From contig JAEHOE010000039.1 of assembly GCA_016858145.1 (NCBI GenBank), positions 434,001-498,000 on the forward strand: a stretch of DNA of 64,000 nucleotides, in the 5' to 3' direction. Source of the DNA: Edaphochlamys debaryana. Its lineage: Eukaryota; Chlorophyta; Chlorophyceae; Chlamydomonadales. Below are positions 11,619 to 21,405 of this stretch, piece after piece. The translations under genes were made by a program, and so were the position numbers. The first letter of the stretch is position 1. Every line of letters starts with the position of its first letter. The notes under the pieces are model-generated. The model did not search any database and was not told the origin of the DNA. It saw only the letters and a program-made list of their open reading frames with translations.

Positions 11619-12044
11619 CGTGCCCGCCCCGCCGAGCGGGCTCCTTTAGTGTTGTAAGTGAGAAACAGCCAAATTGGTCGAAGGAATAACTAGTTTGGCC
11701 CAGGCAGCGACAGGTGCGTGCAGCGTCGGAGTTCTAGGACTAGGCAGGCCTCAGTCGCAGCTACAACATATGCATAGTGGCTCAATGAAGAGGAGGTAGA
11801 GCTTGTCGCCCGGCGAAGGCATAAGCGTGCCCATCTCGGGGGCATACACACACACTCCTTTCCCGACAGCCCCCTCATACTGACGGGCCCGCTCGCCATG
11901 CAGGTTCGCGTTCGCACAGCTTACTCGATCGCTTGAGAGACGATACCTGGTTCGTAGGGCTCCAGCCACACGCTGGGCGGCGTCGGCCATGTCGAGCACA
12001 CTTTGAGCGGTCCAGGTGCAAATTTCTCGATTACGCGCGACGAC
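11619..12044. promoter_or_regulatory. Shared divergent promoter of MOB1 and glucuronokinase
   Basis: The interval between the MOB1 start codon (minus) and the glucuronokinase start codon (plus) is only about 430 bp, so both 5' UTRs and core promoters must lie here. No convincing TATA box or other named element was recognised. The call rests on gene layout alone. Confidence 0.5.
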
Positions 12045-14689
12045 ATGGGCGACGCCATCGTGCATCGCACTAATGCGCGCTCGGGGCTCTTCGGGAACCC
12101 CTCGGACCAGTACCACGGAAGGTGCATCACATTCTCGCTGGCCAACTTCTATGCCGAGGTACGCGAGCCTCGCGACAGAGAGGGAGCTACATGCGTGAAG
12201 ATGCAATCCGGGGGTGCGAGGTCAGCCCCTCGCGGTGCCGCCCGGCCTCGGGCCTTGCCCCTGGGGCCACCACTCCCGCCCTCGCCCTCCCGCTCTCCCG
12301 GCGGGCTGCGGGCACCTCCTCACACTGGGCTGGAGGCTTGCCTGCTGGCCGCCTGCGCGCCTCATCACCTCCCGATATCCATGCTCCCCACGCCTGGAAC
12401 TCTGTCCTGCGTAGGTCACCCTTACCCCGGGGCCTGAGCCCGGCATTCGCATCCAGCCCCACCCGGTGCACGACTCCACGGAGTGGGGCTCGATGGACGA
12501 GCTGCTGTCCCGCACCTCCACCCAGGGACTCTACGGGGGCGTGCGGCTGCTGACGGTAGGGCATGGGAAGGGACACCATCTGGGCATCATGAGCCTGCGA
12601 TGATGCCCTTTCGGGGTGCCTTTTGGGGGGGCAGCTGACTGGAAATCTTGAGCCTGTTGTGAGGACGTATCAAGTACCGGTAATCAACCCCTCTGCAAAC
12701 TTTGCCAGTGCCCGAGCGGGCGCGTCCTCGTGTCCGTCTCCTTGTCTGGGTGCCCCGCTTTCAGGCCATGTGCCCATGTGGCTTGCCGAGGGGGTTGGGG
12801 AGCGGTGTGCGAGGTGGTCCTGATACACCCGTCGCATGTCCCCACGCCCCGCCCCTATGCATTCCCCCATTGGTTCGGGGAGCGCAGCGCCAGGCGGTCG
12901 TGTGGCACCCTCAGCATGTCCCCACGCCCCCCCTCCCTGACCTGGGCCTCACCCATGCCTGCAGGCCGCCTGCAAACGGTTTGCCGAGTACTGTCGGGAC
13001 CACGGCGTCCGCCTGGAGCCGCCCGCAAGCCGAAAAGGAATGGGCTTTACGCTGTCGTACGAAACCACCGTGCCCCGCCAGACGGGTATGGCGGGCAGCT
13101 CCGCAATCATCTACTCGAGTGAGAGGACGGCGGTGATCCATCAGGGCCGTAGTTTGGTAGCCGGTCCCCAAGGCAGTTTCTTGTTCGCAACATCTTGCTT
13201 AAAACCCCGTCAAGAAAGCCTCTTCTGGCCTGTTGCAGCGGCGTAGAACCCCTTCGCCCTCATGACCCACCCCAGCCATCAAGTGCCTCCTGGACTGGTA
13301 CGGCCTGGGACCCGAGGATCTGCCGTACGCCGCCCGCCCGGGCCTGATCCTCAGCGTGGAGGCGGGCGAGCTAGGGATCAACGCGGGTCTGCAGGACAGG
13401 GTCATCCAGGTGGGGGCACGCATGGGCAAAGTTGGTGAAGGGCGAGCATGGGCCCGTCAGGGCTGGTGGCACGCTGCCGCCCATATGCCTTTGGTGCATA
13501 CTCAGCGACCCACGTGACCACAGGTGTACGGCGGATTGGTGCATCTGGACTTCGACGCTGCCCACATGAAGGCGCACGGGGGCGCGGGGCGGTACACGCG
13601 TCTGGACCCTGCCCTGCTGCCGCCCCTGCACATTATGTACAGCGAGAACCCCAGCGAGAGCGGCAAGGCAAGGCGAGAGATGGTGGCAGCCGGGGGGGCC
13701 GGGCGACAATGCTAGGGCAGGGCAGAGCGGCAGTCACGCGCAGGCCAGCGTAGGCTGCCTGGCACATCACAGAGGCTACAATTGGTTGGGCTGCTGCCGT
13801 GTTCGCTGTAGGGAGGAGGGCAGGTGCCCCCGCCATGAGCTCTCATGTCCTCCCCGCTGCAGCTCGAGCAATCCAGTGATCTCATTGCCCCCTGCCTCAG
13901 GTGCACAGCGGCGTCAAGGCCCGCTGGATGGCGGGAGACCCCGAGGTGCGTCCGCGAGGCGGCATGCTGGGAGGGGCAGAGTAGCCAGCTCGCATGGATA
14001 CATAGCTAGCCTCCACCCTCTCCTGCAGGTCCGTGCACATTACGGCACCTGCCGCTGCTACCTAAACCCTCCACCCACACCGGCTGGCTTCCGCCGCGCC
14101 TGCATTTCCCTGGCTTACACAAGCAGCTCTTGGCACTCCTGCCACCACCCTCTCCTGCAGGTCCGGGCGCTCATGACCCGCGTGGCCCAGTGCGGTGACG
14201 AAGGCCTGCGCCTGCTCACAGCCCGGGGGCAGGCGGCCGACGGGGCGGAGGCGGACCGAGGCGAGAAGCGCGTGCACCTGGAGGGCGACGCCAGGGAGGC
14301 CGACGGCGTGTCAACGCAGGACCGGGCGCTCGCTGATCTCATGACGGCCAATTTCAGGCTGCGGCACGCGCTGTTTGGCGACGAGGTTCTGGGCGCCCGC
14401 AACCTGAGGATGGTGGAGCTGGCCAAGTGGGTGCTGGGCGGGAGAGGGTCGCTTGCCTGGTTCTTTGCGGCCCTGCTTGCATCCTGTGTGACCTGCACAA
14501 CCGCTCCCGCCTGCCCTCGCCGTGTGCAGGTCCGCAGGCGCGGGGGTCAACTTTACCGGAAGCGGGGGTGCTACGGTGGTGTTCTGCCCACGGGGGAGGC
14601 AACAGGCGGAGGAGCTGCGCGCAGCTGCCGAGGCGGAGGGCTTCGTGTTGGTGGAGGCGGTCATAGGGCCGGAGACTGCACCGCTCTGA
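12045..14689 (+). CDS. GLCAK: Glucuronokinase (GHMP family)
   Basis: Phosphorylates D-glucuronic acid to glucuronic acid 1-phosphate, the salvage step feeding UDP-glucuronate for cell-wall and matrix polysaccharides; probably cytosolic. Exons: 12045-12158, 12415-12555, 12965-13118, 13276-13409, 13524-13667, 13901-13945, 14161-14426, 14530-14689; 385 aa, close to plant homologues. The N-terminus contains ARSGLFGNPSDQYHG and SLANFYAE. The GHMP ATP-binding motif is PRQTGMAGSSAI (from about residue 122). Conserved blocks LDWYGL, GLQDRVIQVYGGLVHLDF, SENPSESGK, HSGVKARW and GAGVNFTGSGGATVV follow. The ATG at 12045 was chosen because it is the first in-frame Met just upstream of the conserved block. 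Intron 5 uses a GC donor (AAG|GCAAGG). Intron 6 has two acceptors in a duplicated 21-bp sequence; using the upstream one would add 44 residues in frame. Confidence 0.93.
14013..14165 (+). repeat. 21-bp direct repeat carrying two 3' splice sites
   Basis: The same 21 bp, a pyrimidine tract ending CTGCAG|GTCCG, occurs at 14013-14033 and 14145-14165, exactly 132 bp apart. Each copy is a good splice acceptor for glucuronokinase exon 7. Because 132 is divisible by three and the interval has no stop, both acceptors keep the frame. The downstream site gives the conserved family sequence. Confidence 0.85.
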
Positions 14690-15089
14690 CGGGGCGCAGA
14701 GTGTGTGGGCGTGCAGTAATGCTGCGGTTCTGGACAGGGAAGGATACGGTACCAAACGGTGCCGGGGGCGCGATGGAGCATGAGTCCAGCATGGTAGACG
14801 CGCAAGCGCAGCAACGGTTGAAACATTGCGGGTAAAGGAGAATTCCGGTATGTCCGGCTGGCAACATGGCCTGTGGTGCGGGAGCATAGACCTCCTGACT
14901 GTGATGAGAGCGGCGCGGAGACCATTGGGGTGTCGCGTGCACGTTGCTCTTAGGATGGGCAGGCTGGCTTGTGTAGTGTAGGGTGAGGAGGGGTGAGGGA
15001 AGGGGGCTGTGTGAACGGGGAGTGAACCCTGAGTCTGGCGTCCCGGCCCTGGCCAGGCCTGGCCATGTCTTGCAGCCGCTGCAGGCTTT

Positions 15090-15094
15090 TGTAA
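15090..15094 (+). other. TGTAA polyadenylation-type signal of glucuronokinase
   Basis: TGTAA about 400 nt downstream of the stop codon, in the right orientation and at a distance usual for volvocine 3' UTRs. Short motif, so moderate support only. Confidence 0.5.
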
Positions 15095-15180
15095 CCCCGG
15101 CAGAGTCTTTGACATGCAGATATTCTAGAGAACTGTCCATGTTCGAAGCCCTGTCAAGCAGGGGGCGGCCGCAGGCGGTT

Positions 15181-15260
15181 CTGTGCTCGCAGGGGCCGTG
15201 CTCGCAGGGGCCGCGGGAGGTCATTCTGGTCGGGTGGGTTCTGTGCTCGCAGGGGCCGTG
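15181..15260. repeat. Short direct repeats, GTGCTCGCAGGGGCC unit
   Basis: The 20-mer CTGTGCTCGCAGGGGCCGTG occurs at 15181-15200 and again at 15241-15260, exactly 60 bp apart. The 15-mer GTGCTCGCAGGGGCC also occurs a third time at 15198-15212. Probably a decayed local tandem duplication. Confidence 0.8.
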
Positions 15261-15710
15261 CAGCGTAGTCCGGACGACGACGGGGGATGCAGCTGAACGC
15301 GTCGATGTAGCCGCTGCCGCAACGCGAGAGAAGAAGGCGGGGTGCCAGCAATGCGCATCGCCGAGGCAGGGGCTAACCTAGGGGCAGCCGCGCGCGCGAA
15401 CGGTACTTTCCTGGCTCCTGGTGTCGAGGCCCCCGATGTTGTGCGTGCAGGCGGCCGCTGCAGTCCCGCTAGAGCACGTTGGCCCACCTGTGATCAAAGT
15501 GAAGCGCAGCGTCGAGTCAGCCTGTGGTGTTGCTAACGGTAATAGTGCGGTGCGTGTGCAGTGCGAACCGGGGGAAAGAGTCAGTGGCATGGACGGCTGA
15601 TAAGTAGCTGACCACGGTACGGCTCTAGACGCTTCATCCCGTCATCCCGCGTGCACTAGTGCAACTGGTCGGGTGGGGAAGGTGGACGACACGACGATGT
15701 TGGATGTGGG

Positions 15711-15718
15711 GGGGCAGG
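15711..15718. repeat. Target-site duplication, left
   Basis: GGGGCAGG immediately left of the MITE's left inverted repeat; identical to the 8 bp at 16286-16293. Confidence 0.9.
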
Positions 15719-16285
15719 CAGGGATGGGGGCGAAATCGTAACTATTTCGCCTGCCTATTTCGCCATGTATTTCGCCGGGGTTTTCGCCGGGGCCTCCTTA
15801 TCGCCAGGGTGGCGAAACTTCGGCGTAAATTCAGGCGAAACTGCGCTGAGGGCGGGTTCCTCTCGGCTGAAACAGCTTGTTGACCCCCCAAGATGCCCCT
15901 AACAACTCCCTGAAGTGCTAATCTGGTAGTATGCTGTGTTTTATGCGAAGGGGTGACCGTCGTGTAGGGGGAAGAGGGGTGGCGAGCAGCGGGGGAGCCG
16001 TGTCTCAGGGTTGGACCCTGCCCGGGCGGTCTCCTGCGGTCCTGGGCCTCTCGCAGCACACGGACACCATCTAAATGGAAGTGTAGCTCGACAGGGGGGT
16101 TGCTGCGCGGCGAGAAAGCTGCTGGCACAGCTCGGAATGGCAGAATTGCGCGGAAGATGGCTGGGCGAACCCCCAGGCGATATTCGGCAGGCCCAATCGG
16201 CGTTATGTTTCGCCTTCCGTGGTGGCGAAACTAATCATTAATTTCGCCCGCCTGAAGGGCCCTCGGGATTTCGCCCCCATCCCTG
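15719..16285. mobile_element. Non-autonomous hAT-like DNA transposon (MITE)
   Basis: A 567-bp element bounded by perfect 19-bp terminal inverted repeats, CAGGGATGGGGGCGAAATC at 15719-15737 and its reverse complement at 16267-16285. It is flanked by an identical 8-bp target-site duplication, GGGGCAGG, at 15711-15718 and 16286-16293. An 8-bp duplication and termini beginning CAGGG are the classic signature of the hAT superfamily. Both subterminal regions are dense in TTTCGCC and its complement GGCGAAA, as expected of transposase-binding repeats. No transposase ORF fits inside, so it would need an enzyme in trans. The perfect ends and duplication suggest recent insertion. Confidence 0.93.
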
Positions 16286-16293
16286 GGGGCAGG
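16286..16293. repeat. Target-site duplication, right
   Basis: GGGGCAGG immediately right of the MITE's right inverted repeat; identical to the 8 bp at 15711-15718. Confidence 0.9.
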
Positions 16294-16310
16294 CCCCGAG
16301 GGCAGGCCCC

Positions 16311-16365
16311 CGTGTATGGCCAAAGCAGGCCTTTGGAGGTGTGTATGGCCAAATCAGACCTTTGC
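16311..16365. repeat. Short imperfect direct repeat
   Basis: GTGTATGGCCAAA followed by a CAGGCCTTTG-like stretch occurs twice about 30 bp apart between the MITE and the haspin start codon. It could be a local duplication or a promoter-proximal motif of haspin; function unknown. Confidence 0.6.
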
Positions 16366-16579
16366 AAGTCTCACTCCTTAGCCCAGAGCGCGGCAAAGGC
16401 AAAGGCGCGCATCGCCCAGCTGTCCGCCTGTCCACGACCTGCACGACAGCTGGGTCGCGCAGGCTCACTGGTCCAGCTTGGGCGCTTTCTGCGTGAAACA
16501 GCTACCATACACAGCTCCACAGACGCCAAACGAATGCTGATTTGACCAAGAACGCGAACGTGAAGCAAGCTCGGGTTAC

Positions 16580-19500
16580 ATGTCTACCGCGCTGCGCGAA
16601 GCAACGAATGACAGCAAAGGAGCACATTTGAAGACATTCGCTCGCAGGAAGCCAAAGGTGGGACAGACCAGGCTGTTCAAGGTGCGGGCTACTCAACATG
16701 CTCAACTCGTTGCCTTGCCTTGCCTTCGCAACGCGCAGCAGGACGGAGCGACTCCTGAGGCTCCGAAGCCACGATGCCAGGCCAGCGGCGACCGCGCAGC
16801 GCCTAGCCCCACCCAGGAAGAAGATGATGATGCCTTCACCGCCAGCCTCCCACCCGTCCCCGCACCTCGTGCCAGCAATGCCGCGAGGCGCCGGACCAAC
16901 TGGCACGGTCTCAGCAGTGGCCGCCCCAGCAGCGTGCTGCAACTGGCATCCACCTTTCAGCGGGCGGACTACCTGCGCAACAGGGGCAGCTCCAAGCAGC
17001 GGGAGGTTCGGCAGGCGGCCGTTGCGCAAATCGTGACGCTGCTGAGAGAGGCCTTCGCAGAGGTGGGTTCAAGCCTACACGGGCAGCACCCCATGCTGTA
17101 TCCTTGTTGTCACTGTCGGCAGCTGCTTACTCTGCACGCGCCCCCTTAGGTGGACGATGAGGTGCTGAAGGTGGAGAGCGCCGGCTCAAGTCCTGAGCCT
17201 CCCAAGCGCCACAGCGGCAGTCGCTCCAGCCGCCGCAAGGAGGAGGGCAAGCAAGGCGGCAGCCGGGGCCGCCGCGACGCCCACGGTGCACGTCAGCAAC
17301 CACCGAGCGGCGCATTGCCCCCTGCCAGCGCGGCTCCTAGTAGCTGCGGAGCGGCGGCTTCGCAGCGCGGGCTGTCGACTCTCCTGGAGGGCGTGGCGGG
17401 CTTGGCGCTGGCGGGGTCTGGGCCTGGCTCCGGCCCCGACGGGGTCTCGGCAGTGCGGATGTCAAGCGCAGATCAGGTTTCGGAGCCAGGGACCGTGCAG
17501 CGTCTGCGGCTCTCTTCCCTGGCAGTGGCAGGGCCGCAGGCGTCCGGCGGTACCCCGGCAGATGCTTGCGAGGGAGGCTCGCCTGCAGGCCTGGAGCAGG
17601 AGCTAGTGGAGGACGGGCACGCTGGGTGGGCGGCGGATGAGGCGCAGGGGGGCCCAGAGCTGGCGACTGTGCCGGAAGGGGAGGAAGAGGAGGCGTGCAT
17701 CGTCATCAGCGATTCGGAGGAGGAGGAGGCTGAGGATGAGCAGGCAGGCACGGAGGCAGAGGGGGAAGAGGAGGAGGAGCCCGCAGCGACCACGGTCGAG
17801 GAGCGCTGCGCCCCAGGCTCTGCGCCCCAGGCCCAGACGGAGGCAGGGGCGGAGGTAGGGAAAGGCGAGTCTTCGGAAACGGGTGCCGTGCCGGAGGCCC
17901 TGGCCCTGTCAGCGCCAGCGGAGGCGGTTGCCGCTGCGGAGGCGGAGGCGGACTCACAGGCTGAGGCCGAGGCCCCAGCCAAGGCAGCAGCCGAGGCCGC
18001 GGTGAAAGCAGCGGCTGCTGCGGCAGCGGCGCGGAGGCGGCGGTGGACCACCGCTGGCCTGACGCCACTGCAGAGGCTGCTGGCGCTGTGCGGACAGGAG
18101 GTGAGCCGCCTTTGGCCTTCCGCTAGCCATGGGGTAGGAGCCAGGCCCATGTGCAGAGGCAAGCTTGGGACCGTTGCGCCGCTTGGCAGTGGCAGCACGG
18201 CCATGGGGCCAACTCACCTGTCACGGGCCCTCACGGCTCGGCACGGCAGTGCACCTCATTGGCTGCTCACCTATCTCTGTGCCTCACGACTTTGCCCTTT
18301 TCCACTTTCCCTCGCTTCGTCCAACCGTGTGTGTGGCACTGGTCCCGCAGCCGACTCTGCCGCCACACCAGCTGCCGTCCATGGATGAACTGCTCGTCCA
18401 GCTGGCAGCGCCCGCCGCCGCCGCCGACGGCTCGGAGCCTTCGACTGCCTCCACCTCGGCGGCCGCTGGGGCTGCCGCACAGCGGCCCTCGCGGGCTGCC
18501 CGCAAGCCCACGGCCTCCTCCTCAGCGGCCGCCGCCAGGGCCGCGCCGGCCCGGCTGGGGGTGGAGAAGGTCGGAGAAGGTAGCTACGGCGAGGCGTGGC
18601 GGCTGGGCGGCGGCGCAGGGGTTAAGGGCCGCGCCGCTGGCAAGGGCAAGGCGGCCCAGGGCAGCGGAAGCAGCGGCGGTGGCGGCGGGCTGGTGGTCAA
18701 AATCGTGCCGATCGAGGGCAGCATGGAGTTCAACGGCGGCCCGCAGGTGCGTCCGGTATGCATCTACCCGACTCGTGCCATCTTGTCCACGCAAGCGCCT
18801 GCGATGGAGGCATGTTCCGGCACCGGGGCGCGGCTTATCAACTTCCCTCACTCGTGCCATCTGGGTCATTGCCCATCGCCCGTCCAAACCCCACAGAAAA
18901 CCGCCGCGGACATGCTGGCGGAGACTCTCGTCTGCAGAGAGCTGAGCGGCCTGGCGGAGGGCGCTGGTGGGTGGCCAGGTGCAGCAGGGCCGCACTGTGG
19001 TGTCCGCCATTGCGGCATTGCCGAGGCTGGGCGCACTCACTTCACCACTCACACCCTTCCCGGCTCGTCTCTCTGATTCCGCAGGCCCTGAGAGCTCGGC
19101 GGCTGAGCCTAACTGGACTGCCGGCTTTGTGCGCACACGGGCGGTGGCGATCTGCCGCGGGCCGTACTCGCCGGACCTCGTGCGGGCCTGGGAGAAGTGA
19201 GCACGCGGGCGGGGGTCCCAGGTGGCTGCACATCCCAGCACCATGCTGCCCGATCCCCACGTGATACCTCGCTTCTTCTCGACCCCGGCCCTGCAGGTGG
19301 GACGAGCAACATGAGTCGGAGAACGAGCCGGTCTCGCTCCTTCCAGCAGACCAGGTGCAAATGCGCAAAATTTCACGAGTGTACCCCATTGCGGTCCTGT
19401 CCATTGTCGTGTCTGCCAAATGTATCCATTAGACCTAGGTGGGCCGCACAGAGGATAGCTTCCCCCCGCCCCCTTCCCCCGCTGCCCCCAGCTGTACTGG

Positions 19501-20836
19501 GTCATCGCCATGGAGCACGGGTGCGGCTGGGGGTTGAGGTCACTGATAATCACCGCCATGCCCTGAGGTGGTCGTGTTCACGCACACCCGGGAAGTTCTC
19601 CGTAGTACTCCGTCCCACCTGCCTGCACCTAAGCTTCGATCCCCTTGTCGTTGTCGTGCCACAGAGGGACAGACCTGGAGCGCTTCGAGCTGAGCAGCTG
19701 GGACCAAGTCCGGTCGGTCATCCTGCAGGCAGGTGTCCTGTGCACGCAGCAATCTCGAGGCGGGTGGCATGCGACAACCCTGTTAAAGCACCGCCAGTAG
19801 CGAGCGAGTTAGCCCTGACCCCATGCGGCCATGCAACACTCCGAGACCGTAAATCTTGAAACCTGCTCCCTCCAGGTGGCTGTGTCCCTGGCGGCGGCGG
19901 AGGCGTCGCTGGGCTTCGAGCACCGTGACCTGCACTGGGGCAACGTCCTGGTCCGGCCCCTTCCCGGTGCCGGAGCGGCAGCGGGGGGGGCCGAGGCCCG
20001 GAGCGGCGACTGGCTCGACGCAAGGCTGCAGGGGCAGACGCTGCGGGTGAGCGCATTTCTCTGCTGCACCGCAGCTAGGCTCCTTGTGTCGCTTGACAAA
20101 CCGTCAGCGCCACCCTTAACCCTGCTTGCCCACCTGTGCGTGCCTGCTCCCCCCAGGTGGCCAGCTGCGGCGTGGCGGCCACCGTCATCGACTTCACCAA
20201 CAGCCGCCTGCAGGCGCCCGACGGCTCCCTGGCCTTCTGCGACCTCAGCGCCGACGCCTCCGTGTTCGAGGGCACGCGGGGCGATGTGCAGGTGCGCAAA
20301 TGGCGCCCAAGGCGTGCACTCGTGCGGTGAATGACCGACAGGGCGTGCTGCTGCGGTATCCAGACAAGCCGTGGCGCGCGCCAAGAACCCCTGGGTTACC
20401 GGTACTGACCCTTACGGTGCCCTCTCCCATAACCTGTAGTTTGACACGTACCGCTGGATGCGGGACCTGGTGGGCGGCGACTGGGCCGCCTTCTGCCCCG
20501 AGACCAACTGCCTGTGGCTCAGCTACCTGGCAGAGGTGCTGGCCGGCCGCTTCGGGGCGGCGGCCGGCCGGGGCCGCGCCGCGCCCGTGCTCACCACCGC
20601 CCACAAGCGGCAGCTGCGGGAGTTTAGGTGGGGGGGATAAGAGGGTTTGGGTGGTCTGGGGTAAGGGGCATGCGGTGGCCGCCCCTGTTGAGGTCTTGAG
20701 ACAGCCCCGGTTGTCGTGTTGAAAGGAGGAGCGCCCGTGCTTTCCTCCACGCAGGAAGCGCGCCGTGGGCTACGCCAATTGCGGAGAGCTGCTGCGGGAC
20801 GGGCTCTTCGCGGGCCTCCTGCAGCTGGACGCTTGA
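16580..20836 (+). CDS. HASPIN: Haspin mitotic histone H3 kinase
   Basis: Atypical Ser/Thr kinase known to phosphorylate histone H3 Thr3 at mitotic centromeres. Exons: 16580-17062, 17150-18100, 18351-18746, 18897-18966, 19085-19196, 19297-19354, 19492-19538, 19665-19728, 19876-20046, 20157-20291, 20440-20627, 20755-20836; 918 aa. Residues 1-540 are a low-complexity regulatory region with an acidic patch. The catalytic domain starts with KVGEGSYGEAW (about 551), then VVKIVPIEG (Lys about 595), EHRDLHWGNVL (HRD about 743-745) and VIDFTNSRL, where DFT at about 796-798 stands in place of DFG, as expected for haspin. It ends with the family's C-terminal block around FDTYRWMRDLV. Intron 8 needs a GC donor (CAG|GCAGGT), the only site that keeps the conserved LQVAVSLA-to-HRD frame. 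The start ATG opens a basic segment; no in-frame competitor is obvious. Confidence 0.92.
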
Positions 20837-21405
20837 AGGGCGTTCAAGCCGAATTCGGCTTTGGCTGCCGTATGAGCAGGCATGCATTAAGCTATGAGAT
20901 GCGGCAAGCGGGCGTGCGAGGGTGGATGCATGGTGTGAGGAGTCTGAGGGGTTCGGCGGTGTGAAGGGAGATTGGGGAGCCGGATGCAAGGGTTCAGGTT
21001 GTTGGCAAGAAGTGGAGGAGAAGCAGCGGGGGCGGCGGGCGCAGCGGGGGCGGCGGGCTGGCAGGCAGCCGGGGCAGAGGCACGACATGATTGCTGGCGC
21101 CCTCCTACTCCTCTGGCGGACGTGGCAAACGGCACGCACTCTGCGGGGTTTTTGTGCCAGCAAGACGACAGGGGACGACAGAGAAAGACGGCTAGCGGGC
21201 TGGATGCCAACCGGCACGTACCCGTCCAGTCCAGCTCAGGGGAGGGAGTGTGGAGTGTGCCGGGGAGGGGGAGGGGGATCCATGCTGCGATCCCGCCATT
21301 TCGGCTTGCGGTCAGCTGCCCAGTGCTGTTGCCCCTCTCGTGTCCGATATAAACTGCACATTCAATTAGGCTCTCTCACACTGACGTGCACACACACACG
21401 CCACG
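20837..21405. other. Intergenic: haspin 3' flank and BAP31 promoter
   Basis: A 570-bp gap between two co-directional genes. A short CA-dinucleotide run lies just upstream of the BAP31 start codon. No TGTAA signal or other named element was found, so the haspin 3' end is unplaced. Confidence 0.5.

Larger units (their letters stand above)
14690..15710. other. Intergenic: glucuronokinase 3' flank
   Basis: No gene seen. A TGTAA polyadenylation-type signal lies at 15090-15094, about 400 nt past the glucuronokinase stop codon. A short tandem or dispersed GTGCTCGCAGGGGCC motif is listed separately. The right end borders the MITE target-site duplication. Confidence 0.5.
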
